From an uncultured Lachnospiraceae bacterium (lineage in GTDB: Bacteria; Bacillota; Clostridia; Lachnospirales; Lachnospiraceae): a DNA stretch of 64,000 nt. This document shows positions 34,325 to 44,123 of the stretch, piece by piece (position 1 is the first letter of the stretch; every line of letters starts with the position of its first letter). The notes beneath the pieces were generated by a model that was not told the origin of the DNA, did not search any database, and saw nothing but the letters and a program-made list of their open reading frames with translations. The translations under genes were made by a program, and so were the position numbers. The stretch lies in assembly GCA_947644545.1 (NCBI GenBank), contig CANRZW010000014.1:1-64000 (forward strand), read 5' to 3'.

Positions 34325-35578
34325 TTATAATACCGAAAAGATCTTCCGCGCCCTCACGGCAACCACAAGCGATACCACTCCTGCTGCCAGCACCACCACG
34401 GCCTCGCGTCCTGCACACAGCTCAAACAGGAAACCATACATCGCATTGCCAAGCGGCTGTGCACACATGGACAGCATCATGCAAAGTGAGATTACTTTCC
34501 CTACCAGATGTTTGGGCGTCTCCGTCTGTACGAATGCCATGATCTGCACACTGAAAACAGTGGCCATTACCATGATCACAAAGCAGCAGGCTGTGAGGAT
34601 CAGATAAACTGCCAGCTCCGATCTTGTCAAAAGCAGCGCAAAACCCACCGGAAACAAGCACAGTGCGGCGATCAACAACAGATTGCCAGCCCTTTTGACT
34701 TGCAGCTTCTGCGCTAGAATCCCCGCTCCGATACCACCCACGATACCGCCCGCCGCCAGGGCCCCTTCCGCATATCCATACAGCCTGTTCGCCAGAGCAT
34801 CCGTAAAGGGCAGAACCTCCGTGACCAGATATGGCAGCCCCACATTAATCAGCGCCGAGAAAAAAAGATTGACACAGCATATCACAATCAGCCCTTTACC
34901 GATCATCGGTTTTTCCCTGCGGATGAAACGGAAGCTCTCCTGCAGATCCTGTTTCATAATCTGCCAGATACTGCCTGCCGTCTCCTGCTTCTCATAGGGA
35001 ATCCTGATAAAAATTTCCATCACTGCAGACAGTACAAAGCAGACCATCCCCACTTCCAGAATCGGAAGCAGACCATATATGCTGTACAAAATACCGCCAA
35101 ATACCGGTCCGAGCAGCGATGCGAAGGAACTGACAATATTAATGACCGCATTGGCCTGCATATAATGTTCCTGTCCCACTAACGCCGGTATGCTCGCCTG
35201 CACAGCCGGCTGATAGGCTCCCGCAATCCCAAATAACAGCATCAGCGTCAGCGCCAGCAGAAAGACCAGGTTCACTCTTCCCTGCAGCAGCAGAAAGCCA
35301 AGAATCAGGCCTGCCGTGATAAAATCAAGCGCCACCATGATGTTTCTCTTATTTACCCGGTCAGCGATCATCCCGCCGACCGGTGACAGTAAGATCATCG
35401 GAATAAAAGCGCATGCCATCACCGTACCGTACAGAGCGGACGAGCCTGTCTGATTTAACAGGTACAATGGCAGTGCAAACCGCACGACCGCGTTGCCGAA
35501 CAGGGAGATAATCTGCCCGATCACCACCAGGGTGAAATCCTTCGTAAATAATTTACTTTCCGTTTTTCCATGTTCCAT
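34325..35578 (-). CDS. Major facilitator superfamily exporter
   Basis: 417 residues from the ATG at 35578; a GTG 11 codons upstream (35611) is an alternative. About twelve membrane segments. The MFS loop 2-3 motif appears as GGMIADRVNKRNIM. Similar to the macrolide-efflux/MefA-like and other DHA3 group members (VVIGQIISLFGNAVVRFALPLYLL). Probably drug or metabolite export. Stands alone, divergent from trkA. Confidence 0.9.
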   Translation of the reverse strand: MEHGKTESKLFTKDFTLVVIGQIISLFGNAVVRFALPLYLLNQTGSSALYGTVMACAFIPMILLSPVGGMIADRVNKRNIMVALDFITAGLILGFLLLQGRVNLVFLLALTLMLLFGIAGAYQPAVQASIPALVGQEHYMQANAVINIVSSFASLLGPVFGGILYSIYGLLPILEVGMVCFVLSAVMEIFIRIPYEKQETAGSIWQIMKQDLQESFRFIRREKPMIGKGLIVICCVNLFFSALINVGLPYLVTEVLPFTDALANRLYGYAEGALAAGGIVGGIGAGILAQKLQVKRAGNLLLIAALCLFPVGFALLLTRSELAVYLILTACCFVIMVMATVFSVQIMAFVQTETPKHLVGKVISLCMMLSMCAQPLGNAMYGFLFELCAGREAVVVLAAGVVSLVVAVRARKIFSVL

Positions 35579-35893
35579 ATCGATTATATCATCCTCTCTT
35601 TTCTGCCACACCGGCGCCCTGACAGAATCACCGATGCGGTCCTTTTTGTGTCATCATAGAAAAACAGAGCCGGTTGCGCGAGATATTCTAGGTGTCAGAA
35701 ACGAAACTATCGGTTGCGGAATATGTCAACCATAAAAAACAGCACCGGAGCAGGTCGGAACCATACCGGGCATTTTTATGCCCTAAAATGTGTTGCTAAA
35801 TTAAGAAAATACTGATAAACAGGGGATCTTTAAAGCACACTTTTCTATAAAACAGTGTCATCTTAAGAAACCCTTAAATATATGAAAAGTCTA

Positions 35894-35922
35894 TTGATTT
35901 TTTCCCCGCAAGATGTTATATA
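35894..35922 (+). promoter_or_regulatory. Promoter of trkA-trkH
   Basis: TTGATT and TATATA separated by 17 bases. The predicted leader before the ATG at 35970 is about 40 bases. Confidence 0.55.
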
Positions 35923-35937
35923 TATTTGCGGATGCCA

Positions 35938-35955
35938 GTGCCGCAAAAACGGCAC
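35938..35955 (+). promoter_or_regulatory. Leader hairpin of trkA
   Basis: GTGCCG and CGGCAC form a perfect 6-bp GC-rich stem with loop CAAAAA, five bases ahead of the GGAGAG ribosome site. A separate CCGCA/TGCGG pair (35907-35931) overlaps the -10 region. Confidence 0.45.
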
Positions 35956-35969
35956 GGAATGGAGAGAAA

Positions 35970-37373
35970 ATGTTCAAGCAAAAGAAACCTGTCGAGCAGG
36001 GCCTGCAGATCATCATCGTCGGCTGCGGCAAGGTCGGGCAGACGCTGATCGCCCAGCTGATCAAGGAAGGGCATAATATCACCCTGATCGATAAGAACCA
36101 ACAGAAAATACAGGAATTGACCAACCTCTATGACGTGATGGGCGTCGTCGGCAACGGCGCCAGTTTCAGCGTCCAGAAAGAGGCAGACATAGACCACACA
36201 GATCTGATCATCGCGGTCACGGATTCGGACGAGCTGAACCTGCTTTGCTGTACCGTAGCCAAGCGTGTCGGCAACTGTTCCGCCATCGCCAGAGTCCGCA
36301 CCCCGGACTACAGCATGGAGGCCAATTACTTAAGAGAACGGCTGGGGCTTGCCATGATCATCAACCCGGAGCTGGAGGCGTCCCGTGAGATGGCGCGTAT
36401 TCTCTACCTCCCCACCGCGCTGGAAGTGGACACCTTTGCCCATGGCCAGGCGGAAATGATCAAATTCAAAGTCCCGGAAGATAACATATTAGACGGCATG
36501 ATGGTAGCCGACCTGGGGAAGACCGTGGGGAAGAACATCGCCGACAATGTCCTGATCTGTGCCGTGGAACGGGACAGCGAGATCTATATTCCTTCCGGTA
36601 ATTTCCGGATCCTGAGAGGAGACTGCATTTCTTTCGTCTCCACCAGACGGGATGCGAAATCTTTCCTGGAAAAGATTGGCTTCAAGACCCACGCGGTTAA
36701 GAATACCATGATCATCGGCGGCGGCAAATCCTCCTACTATCTTGCTACCCAGCTGCTCCATATGGGCATCTCGGTCAAGATCATCGACAATAACCCCAGG
36801 CGCTGTGAGGAGCTGAGCATTCTGCTGCCCAAGGCCGTGATCATTAACGGCGACGGTACAAACGAGGAGCTGCTACGGGAAGAAGGCATAGAGTATGTGG
36901 AATCCTTCGTCCCTTTGACAGGGATCGACGAGGAAAACATCCTGCTGACGCTCCACGCCAGACATGTCTCCCACGCCAAGGTCATCACCAAGATCAACCG
37001 GACCAACTATAAGGGGGTTCTAGGCGGCCTGAACATGGACAGCGTCATCTACCCACGTTATATCGCTTCGGAAGCGATCGTGGCATATGTCCGCGCAAAG
37101 AAAGCATCCATGAACAGCAACAACATCGAGACCCTCTACCATATGTTTGATTTCCGTGTGGAAGCCATCGAGTTTCGTGTCAAAAGCGAATCTATCGTGA
37201 CAGGCGTTCCGCTGGCGCAGCTTTCCCTGAAGAAGGGTCTGCTGATCTCCTTCATCAACCGCAAGGGAGCTATCATCATCCCCAGCGGCCAGGATTGTAT
37301 CCAGGTCGGCGACACGGTTATGGTCGTGACTACACATACGGGCTTTAAGGTACTGCAGGATATTTTAAACTGA
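35970..37373 (+). CDS. trkA: Trk potassium uptake regulatory subunit
   Basis: 467 residues from the ATG at 35970, which follows GGAGAGAAA; the frame opens 19 codons earlier without a site. Peripheral NAD(H)/ATP-binding gating ring of the TrkH channel. Two RCK units: Rossmann motifs IIIVGCGKVGQTLIAQL at about 14-30 and TMIIGGGKSSYYLATQLL at about 245-262, each followed by a TrkA_C domain (second one ends at VMVVTTHTGFKVLQDIL). Length is standard for the double-RCK TrkA. The trkH gene follows after 67 bases. Confidence 0.95.
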   Translation: MFKQKKPVEQGLQIIIVGCGKVGQTLIAQLIKEGHNITLIDKNQQKIQELTNLYDVMGVVGNGASFSVQKEADIDHTDLIIAVTDSDELNLLCCTVAKRVGNCSAIARVRTPDYSMEANYLRERLGLAMIINPELEASREMARILYLPTALEVDTFAHGQAEMIKFKVPEDNILDGMMVADLGKTVGKNIADNVLICAVERDSEIYIPSGNFRILRGDCISFVSTRRDAKSFLEKIGFKTHAVKNTMIIGGGKSSYYLATQLLHMGISVKIIDNNPRRCEELSILLPKAVIINGDGTNEELLREEGIEYVESFVPLTGIDEENILLTLHARHVSHAKVITKINRTNYKGVLGGLNMDSVIYPRYIASEAIVAYVRAKKASMNSNNIETLYHMFDFRVEAIEFRVKSESIVTGVPLAQLSLKKGLLISFINRKGAIIIPSGQDCIQVGDTVMVVTTHTGFKVLQDILN

Positions 37374-37440
37374 CCAGGGACAGGAATAGAGATAAATACA
37401 AGAATAGATAATCTTAGAAAAACACGAACAAGAGGTAATC

Positions 37441-38949
37441 ATGAACAGCTCAATTATTCGTTATGTTTTAGGATGTATTTTAAAGACAGAGGCGGCTCTG
37501 ATGCTGCTGCCCTGTCTTATTGCAGTTATTTACCAGGAAAAAGAAGGACTGTGGTATCTGCCGGTAGCCGCAGGCAGTCTGCTGCTCGGCGTTTTGATGA
37601 GTCTGCGGAAACCGAAAAACAGCGTTTTCTATCTGAAAGAAGGCTGTATCGCCACCGCCCTCAGCTGGATCTTCCTGTGTATCTTCGGCGCGATCCCCTT
37701 CTATCTGACAGGTGAGATCCCGTCTTTTACGGATGCGCTCTTTGAGACGGTATCCGGTTTCACCACCACCGGCGCCAGCATCTTAAGCGACGTGGAAGCG
37801 CTGTCCCATTGTTCTTTGTTCTGGCGCAGCTTCACTCACTGGATCGGCGGTATGGGCGTGCTGGTGTTTTTGCTTGCGATCATTCCCATGAGCGGCGGCT
37901 CCAATATCAACCTGATGCGGGCCGAAAGCCCGGGTCCTTCCGTGGGTAAACTGGTTCCGAAGATGAAAGATACCGTGCGTATTCTTTACCTGATCTATGC
38001 CGGATTGACTCTGGCAGAGATTCTGCTGCTGGTGGCTGGCAGGATGCCCCTCTTCGATGCCGTCTGCACCAGTCTGGGCACAGCCGGAACCGGTGGTTTC
38101 GGTATTAAGAACGACAGTATCGGCGGTTACTCTCCTTACCTGCAGTGGGTCGTAACCATCTTTATGATCCTATTCGGCGTCAACTTCAATGCCTACTGTC
38201 TGCTCTTATTCCGGAAAATAAAAGATTTCCTCCGCATGGAGGAAGTGCGCTGCTATCTGTTGATCATTTTTGCTTCTGTTGCAATCATTACGATTAATAT
38301 ACTCAAAACCTGCACGAGTGCCTTTGATGCCGTGACCAGGGCGGCCTTCCAGGTGGCTTCCATCATCACTACCACCGGCTTTTCCACCACCGATTTCCAG
38401 CAGTGGCCGGAGAGCAGCAAGGTGATCCTGGTTCTGCTGATGTTCGTGGGCGCCTGCGCCGGCAGCACCGGCGGCGGCATCAAGGTATCCCGCTTCGTGG
38501 TATTGTTTAAAACGGTGCGCAAGGAATTCTTTTCCTACATTCACCCGAAGAGTATTAAGAAGATCAAGATGGACGGCAAGCCGATCGATCATGATGTCGT
38601 TCGCTCCATCAATGTATATATGATCACGTTTATGGTCCTTTTTGTCCTCTCCGTATTTCTCATCTCCTTCGAGGATACGGATCTGGTAACCACTTTTACC
38701 GCTGTGGCCGCCACCATCAACAATATCGGACCCGGACTGGAACTGGTAGGTCCTACAGGGAACTTCGGATTTTTCTCGCCCTTCTCCAAATATGTCCTGA
38801 TGTTTGACATGCTGGCCGGACGTTTGGAGCTGTTCCCGCTACTGCTGCTCTTCCATCCGACGATCTGGAAAGACCTGTTCGCCTACAAGAAGACTGTCTG
38901 GAAGGAACACCATAATAAAGCCAGCCGGGTAAACCGACTGGCTCATTAA
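37441..38949 (+). CDS. trkH: Trk potassium channel subunit
   Basis: 502 residues, potassium-translocating membrane protein. All four pore loops with their selectivity glycines are seen: VSGFTTTGASIL, LGTAGTGGFGIK, ITTTGFSTTD and INNIGPGLE. AGAGG lies six bases ahead of the ATG. Works with TrkA from the same operon. A 10-bp hairpin overlaps its last codons (38919-38943). Confidence 0.96.
   Translation: MNSSIIRYVLGCILKTEAALMLLPCLIAVIYQEKEGLWYLPVAAGSLLLGVLMSLRKPKNSVFYLKEGCIATALSWIFLCIFGAIPFYLTGEIPSFTDALFETVSGFTTTGASILSDVEALSHCSLFWRSFTHWIGGMGVLVFLLAIIPMSGGSNINLMRAESPGPSVGKLVPKMKDTVRILYLIYAGLTLAEILLLVAGRMPLFDAVCTSLGTAGTGGFGIKNDSIGGYSPYLQWVVTIFMILFGVNFNAYCLLLFRKIKDFLRMEEVRCYLLIIFASVAIITINILKTCTSAFDAVTRAAFQVASIITTTGFSTTDFQQWPESSKVILVLLMFVGACAGSTGGGIKVSRFVVLFKTVRKEFFSYIHPKSIKKIKMDGKPIDHDVVRSINVYMITFMVLFVLSVFLISFEDTDLVTTFTAVAATINNIGPGLELVGPTGNFGFFSPFSKYVLMFDMLAGRLELFPLLLLFHPTIWKDLFAYKKTVWKEHHNKASRVNRLAH
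38919..38943 (+). terminator. Weak hairpin at the end of trkH
   Basis: AGCCAGCCGG and CCGACTGGCT pair with one mismatch around GTAAA, overlapping the trkH 3' end. The tail has no clear T run, so this is only a possible terminator. Confidence 0.3.
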
Positions 38950-38978
38950 CTTGCTTATCAATTTATAAATATTGTACC

Positions 38979-40109
38979 TTATTCTTCCGGATAAAAGTCT
39001 CCCATGATCAGCCTGATGGCATAGTCGGCATATTGTTTCCGTCCTTCCGCCGACAGGTGAATTCCGTCTTCAAGGTATTTCTCTGCAGTATAGGCATCGA
39101 TGCCGCTTTCTTCCATCGCATTGTAGAACATCACATTATTGTCCTTATTCTGCTCATACACATATCCGGTACATCTGGAAAATTCCACCATTGTGCCGTA
39201 TCCGTAATTCAGGCTGTAGGAATCTCCCACAAAAGTCTTACCATTGTAGACCTGGCAATAATGCGGCGCGATCAACAATATCTTCGCGTCAGGGAATCTC
39301 TCCCGCAGCAGGGTTACCGCTGTCATCAAAGCGCCCGAATAAGTATGGATATCATCAATTCCCAGGGTCTCCCCGTTCTCCAGATATCTGCTCTGTGGAA
39401 TCTGTTTCGTGAGGAAATCATTGATCCCATATTCGATCACAAAATAATCTGTCTTGCTGAAATCACACTGTTTTAAAATCTCACCTGCCGTAAATCCGTC
39501 AAAGATACTGGGATTGATATTACCAAGAATCGCATTCACCACACCCAGCAGGCTCCTGGAATCCCATGTGGCGAAATTGTACTGCTCATTTGGCAGAAGC
39601 GCTGCTGTCGTTCCACCCATTGACATATTGTATACCTTGGCATTGCAGGCATCCGAAATCAAAGACGCTACTCCATGATCTTCGCGCTCATTGTCCAGAA
39701 TACTGTCTCCCATAAAGACGATCTGCATGTCGTACTCCTTATCGTCCACACTGTTCTGTGAAACACTCTGCGCTTCCTCCCCATTCGCTGCCGTCGGATC
39801 CGCAACGCTCTGCTGCTGTGAACTGGTCAGCGTCTTATCGGGCTCGCTGACGCTGCTTTGCTCTTCTCCTGCCGCAGCCGGAACCTCCGTGCCTATTGTC
39901 GGACCGCCTTTTAACTGATCCCACTCTGCTTTCATTTCCTGCATTGCCTGATGATTCTCCTGCTCTAAGGCAAGCCGCTCTTTCTGCATCCTGATCTGCA
40001 CCTGTCCGTATATGATCTCGATAACTGCCAGAATACAGAAACCAATCATCACGATAAACAGCAGCAGATTCCCGTTATATCTCCTTCTTGCATTCTCTTT
40101 ATGATTCAT
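38979..40109 (-). CDS. Membrane-anchored SGNH/GDSL hydrolase
   Basis: 376 residues. One N-terminal membrane segment (about 14-34), a coiled coil (35-66), a Ser/Gln/Glu-rich linker to about 125 and then an SGNH domain: GDSILD with catalytic Ser136, EYGINDFL, and DGIHLS with Asp348 and His351. The catalytic part faces outside. Likely acts as an esterase or acyltransferase on cell-surface glycan, in line with the two MBOAT genes further on. Convergent with trkH. Confidence 0.87.
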   Translation of the reverse strand: MNHKENARRRYNGNLLLFIVMIGFCILAVIEIIYGQVQIRMQKERLALEQENHQAMQEMKAEWDQLKGGPTIGTEVPAAAGEEQSSVSEPDKTLTSSQQQSVADPTAANGEEAQSVSQNSVDDKEYDMQIVFMGDSILDNEREDHGVASLISDACNAKVYNMSMGGTTAALLPNEQYNFATWDSRSLLGVVNAILGNINPSIFDGFTAGEILKQCDFSKTDYFVIEYGINDFLTKQIPQSRYLENGETLGIDDIHTYSGALMTAVTLLRERFPDAKILLIAPHYCQVYNGKTFVGDSYSLNYGYGTMVEFSRCTGYVYEQNKDNNVMFYNAMEESGIDAYTAEKYLEDGIHLSAEGRKQYADYAIRLIMGDFYPEE

Positions 40110-40360
40110 CTTTATCTTGATACCTCCCTTTCACTCTGAAATTCCTATCTTAGATCATTGCTCCAGAGTACTCGTGTTATGTAAATACCATATCACTTTT
40201 TATCCTTTTTGGATAGTTATTGTGCTATTTATTAACAAATCCTTCCGGAAATCTTAAGAATTACATTTTATTTCTATTTGTATCCATACCCTATTATAGT
40301 ATATAATAAAAGCTTAGAAATATACATTTCATTTACCGATACAAAAGAAAGGAGCCTCCC

Positions 40361-42205
40361 ATGTCGTTTGTTAATCATGGTTCACAGCCATCCGAATCAT
40401 CATCCTTTTCGATCGACAGCCAATGGCACAAGAATATTACGCCCTCATCCTCACCCTGGATGTGGCGGCTTTTTTTTCTCATTTTTTTAATATTGTTTTA
40501 TTGTGTAGAGCTGCTATGGATCAAACCGGTGGATGGCATTAACGATGATTGGGGTATGTACAGTACCCTGTCCGGCGCTTATCTCGGATATCCGGATGCC
40601 CATGTACTGTTTTTTCTCTACCCGCTGTCATGGCTTCTCTCCAGATTATATACAGTATGCAGTTTTATCCCCTGGTTTGGATTGTTCCTGCACGGTGTGC
40701 AGATCGTGTCTCTCTATATGATCTATGACCGCAGTATGCTTCTGTGGCAGCGGCATAACAACACGGATGCCTGTTGGAAGCCTGCCCTGACAGCCGCCTG
40801 CATCCTCTTTCTGATTGTAGACCTGAATGTACTCTCCGAGGCGCAGTACACCACCACGGCCGGTCTTTGCGCCGCCGCCGCTTTATTCTGCTTTACAACT
40901 ACACGGAGCAATAACCGGATCGCTTCCTATCTATGGGAAAATAAGCCCGTTTTCCTCCTGGCCTGGATCGCATACAGTATGCGGCAGAACATTCTCTATC
41001 TGATGCTGCCTATGGCGGGCATGCTCTGGATTGCCAAGTGGATTCACTCTTATAAATGCGGCTATACGCAGATTGCCTGCAAGCTTCTTGGCTTCGCCTG
41101 CACCCTTTTGGCAGGCATGGGGATCCTGTATGGCGCCAATGCTGCTGCCTATTCGGAGGAAACCTGGTCGGATTTCCGACAGATCAATCATTACAGAGAG
41201 CGGGTCGGCGATTTCTATACCTGGCCGGAATACGAAGAATGTGCAGAAGCGCTGACGCAGCTCGGCATCACGGAGGAAGAGTACCTGTACCGCCGTAACG
41301 GAGCGCCTCATATCGGCTATGATATGTCTGTAGAAGACTGGAAACAGATGCATGATATTGCCAGAGAATGTTATCTTGACCGCACGAACCTCACCGACCG
41401 TCTGAAGAACATCGTCGTCGGGGGCCTGTCAGTCTTTCTTTATGAGGACGGAATGCAGCCTGCCAATCTGCTGGCCGCCTTTCTGCTCGTGATAACATTA
41501 GCTTTGATCCTGATACAGCGTAACTTCAGCGCCCTGAAAGTCTACCTGCTCTATATGGTCGGCCGTATGGTCAGCTGGGGCTACGTTCTGTACGAAGGCC
41601 GCTTTCCGAAGCGCATCATACAACCACTGATCACGGCAGACTATGCTATATTGTTCGGCATTCTGCTGGCCTTTAATCTGCTCCGGCTGCAGAAACCAAG
41701 ACGCTATACGCTTATCCTGCCTGTCATTGCCGCACTCAGCGTTATGTCACTGATCATAACGAAGAACAATGTGGATGCCAACTACCGCTCCCATCAGGAA
41801 ACATGGGACCAGTTGAAGGCCTACTGTCATGCCCATCCTGACAATCTCTATCTGTGGACCTACGCCTCCGGCACTCTGGAGCATTACTGTGAGTCGCCTT
41901 TTGACCTGACGCTGGATACCTATAACAATTTCCTGTATACGAACTGGGGGGTTATCTTAAATCCCAATACCCTGACGAAGCTGAAACAGCACGGCATCGA
42001 AGACTTCGGTCAGAGTCTCGTAAGCAATGACCACGTATATTTCATCCTGCAGGACGCCCCCTATAATGAGGAACACCCTGTCATCCTGTACTACCGTCAT
42101 ACCTATGACGCGGCCTGTACCGTAGCGGATACCTTTACTGCCGGTGACACCGATTATGTAGTCTATCAGCTTAAGACATCCTCCGCGTCAAAGCCCGCGC
42201 AGTAG
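40361..42205 (+). CDS. Polytopic membrane protein, GT-C-like
   Basis: 614 residues, about ten or more membrane segments from residue 27 to 460, then an extracytoplasmic C-terminal part (about 480-614). The first outer loop has an acidic NDDWGMYSTLSGAYLGYPD, as in GT-C transferases that use polyprenyl-phosphate sugars, but no family is recognised with certainty. AAAGGAG lies nine bases before the ATG. Probably transfers a sugar to a surface polymer. Convergent with the DUF6020 gene. Confidence 0.7.
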   Translation: MSFVNHGSQPSESSSFSIDSQWHKNITPSSSPWMWRLFFLIFLILFYCVELLWIKPVDGINDDWGMYSTLSGAYLGYPDAHVLFFLYPLSWLLSRLYTVCSFIPWFGLFLHGVQIVSLYMIYDRSMLLWQRHNNTDACWKPALTAACILFLIVDLNVLSEAQYTTTAGLCAAAALFCFTTTRSNNRIASYLWENKPVFLLAWIAYSMRQNILYLMLPMAGMLWIAKWIHSYKCGYTQIACKLLGFACTLLAGMGILYGANAAAYSEETWSDFRQINHYRERVGDFYTWPEYEECAEALTQLGITEEEYLYRRNGAPHIGYDMSVEDWKQMHDIARECYLDRTNLTDRLKNIVVGGLSVFLYEDGMQPANLLAAFLLVITLALILIQRNFSALKVYLLYMVGRMVSWGYVLYEGRFPKRIIQPLITADYAILFGILLAFNLLRLQKPRRYTLILPVIAALSVMSLIITKNNVDANYRSHQETWDQLKAYCHAHPDNLYLWTYASGTLEHYCESPFDLTLDTYNNFLYTNWGVILNPNTLTKLKQHGIEDFGQSLVSNDHVYFILQDAPYNEEHPVILYYRHTYDAACTVADTFTAGDTDYVVYQLKTSSASKPAQ

Positions 42206-42236
42206 CCGTCAAATACGCGCTGGCACGGCAGCCGGC

Positions 42237-44123
42237 TCACTGCCTGCGGGCGTAAAGAGCCGTCAGAGACAATAACAGCAGCGCGGTGACCGCCAGCATG
42301 AGCGGATACAGGTAACGAACCAGAACGCAGGGCCCTAACAGGACCGTTCCCGCCAATGCCGCAAGATAGACCGCCGGTATCAGCGCTTCCCATTTCTTCA
42401 ACCCGATACAGCAAATGACATAATAGAACAACAGCCAACAGTAGAAGGCCGGCTGCATGACAAGCGCCAGCGGCGGCAAATACCTCCAAAGCGCGTCTCC
42501 GCCCGCAAAATACCGATACACCGCCTGCAGAAACTGCAGTCTCTGATGTCGCACGTACCCCGGCACAAGCGTCTGTATGTATTCCTGCTGGTCACTGGGA
42601 TAGGTGATCTGAAGATACCCCTTTGCGTAGGAATAGACATCATTGAGATAAGAACTGTCCTCTAAGTACCACATCCCCTTATTCTTTAACAGAAATGCCT
42701 TAACATACTCGCCCGGATAGCGAAGTCCCAGGCTGATCCATTCTTCTCTCAGCGCGCTCAGCTCCTCACTGCTCCCCGAGATATCCCGTTTACTGCGGTC
42801 CGCAATCGCCGGCACATATTCCGGCAGTGCATCCTCTCCCCACACAACGGAGAGCAGTTCCCTGTCCTTCCCGGTCAGCTCTTCCTCGTGGTAAGCCACA
42901 ACTCTGGCGATCTGCTGCGCAGGTACACTCAACATCTCCCGCGCATAGGTATTGCTGGTGGCATGTACTGCAGTCGCCATTCCTGTATTCAGAAGCAGAT
43001 ACAGAAGAAGCGCCGCCGCATGCAGCAGTCCGACCTTCTTACAAAACGTCTTATACGCCTTATCTGCCCGGCGTGATCTTCCATAGGAAAAAGCGCTCAC
43101 CACAATCAAATACAGGATCCACGCATAAATACTGTTGTTGCGGAACAGCAGCAGCAATACCGTCACACCCAGATACGCCGCCAGCCATGCCCTCTGCGGT
43201 ATCTGCTGTCTGGCCGCTGTGACCAGTTCCCATACAAATACGGTAAACACCATGACGAGCGCGCCATAAATGGTATCTTTCGTGATGGAGACTGCCAGCA
43301 TACCATGAGTAGGATAAAAGGCTGCACAGAGCACAAAGAAATAACACACATATCTGGAAACGCCCTTCCTGCGGAGGAACGTATATACATAGGCAAAACA
43401 TCCTGCAACGATCATCATCTGCAGAACCGTATAGATTGCCAGTCCCGCCCGATCTGCATTATGCACAAACGGAAGGACCTCCCCCATTTTCAGGGAAAAG
43501 GAAAGCATTAACGTATGGATCAGCGGGTGATGCGTGGTATAACCGCTGATTCTGATCTGATCCAGCTGCGGTATGACATCATACGCCATAATTGCCGGAT
43601 AATACGTGGCAAAAGGAATCATAAAGCCCGCCATAATCACCGCAAAGGCCATGCAAAATCCTTTGCCGCTCGAAAAGCCGGCTGCCCTGTCCGATATGTC
43701 CGCCGCTCTCCTGCTGCCTGCAGCTTCTCTTTCACTACGCTCACAGACCCATGCAAACAGCATATTCTGGGCGCTATAGGTAAGCGGCGAAAGACACAGA
43801 ATCCAAAGCGTCAGTTCCCATACATGCACGGTTTCTTCCACTTCCGGTATACTGTAATACATACCAAGCACCTGAGCTCCCGTAAAGACCACTGCCAGCA
43901 GACCTCTTACCCAAACAGGAAAAAAGGCCTTCTGATAAAACAAGGCCTTCCTGAACACACACCACATCCCAACTGCCACTGCCAGATAAAATATCCCAAA
44001 CGTATACAACGTGCCTGCACGATAGCAGACCCAAAGGATCCGTCCCACCGTCAGCATCGCGGCAAGCAAGGCCGCGGTCACAATCATATTCTGTACGCTG
44101 CTTTCTTCTTTCTTCATCATCAT
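42237..44123 (-). CDS. DUF6020-like polytopic membrane protein
   Basis: 628 residues with about twelve or more membrane segments. The loop YYPAIMAYDVIPQLDQI followed by THHPLIHTLMLS is the DUF6020 hallmark. Its start overlaps the stop of the GT2 gene by four bases (ATGA), so the two are tightly coupled. The GT2 appears to make a polyprenyl-phosphate sugar and this protein would be the outer-face transferase that uses it (inference). The C-terminal part ends with two helices. Confidence 0.78.
   Translation of the reverse strand: MMMKKEESSVQNMIVTAALLAAMLTVGRILWVCYRAGTLYTFGIFYLAVAVGMWCVFRKALFYQKAFFPVWVRGLLAVVFTGAQVLGMYYSIPEVEETVHVWELTLWILCLSPLTYSAQNMLFAWVCERSEREAAGSRRAADISDRAAGFSSGKGFCMAFAVIMAGFMIPFATYYPAIMAYDVIPQLDQIRISGYTTHHPLIHTLMLSFSLKMGEVLPFVHNADRAGLAIYTVLQMMIVAGCFAYVYTFLRRKGVSRYVCYFFVLCAAFYPTHGMLAVSITKDTIYGALVMVFTVFVWELVTAARQQIPQRAWLAAYLGVTVLLLLFRNNSIYAWILYLIVVSAFSYGRSRRADKAYKTFCKKVGLLHAAALLLYLLLNTGMATAVHATSNTYAREMLSVPAQQIARVVAYHEEELTGKDRELLSVVWGEDALPEYVPAIADRSKRDISGSSEELSALREEWISLGLRYPGEYVKAFLLKNKGMWYLEDSSYLNDVYSYAKGYLQITYPSDQQEYIQTLVPGYVRHQRLQFLQAVYRYFAGGDALWRYLPPLALVMQPAFYCWLLFYYVICCIGLKKWEALIPAVYLAALAGTVLLGPCVLVRYLYPLMLAVTALLLLSLTALYARRQ

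Larger units (their letters stand above)
35579..35969. other. Intergenic region between MFS and trkA
   Basis: 391 bases with no gene. It contains a small hairpin GGGCAT-TTTT-ATGCCC (35768-35783), the trkA promoter at 35894-35922 and a leader hairpin at 35938-35955. No c-di-AMP riboswitch was recognised. Confidence 0.6.

Noticed and set aside
35760-35969. c-di-AMP (ydaO-type) riboswitch before trkA
   Set aside because: No conserved core segments found; the leader from the likely promoter is only about 40 bases, too short for this aptamer.
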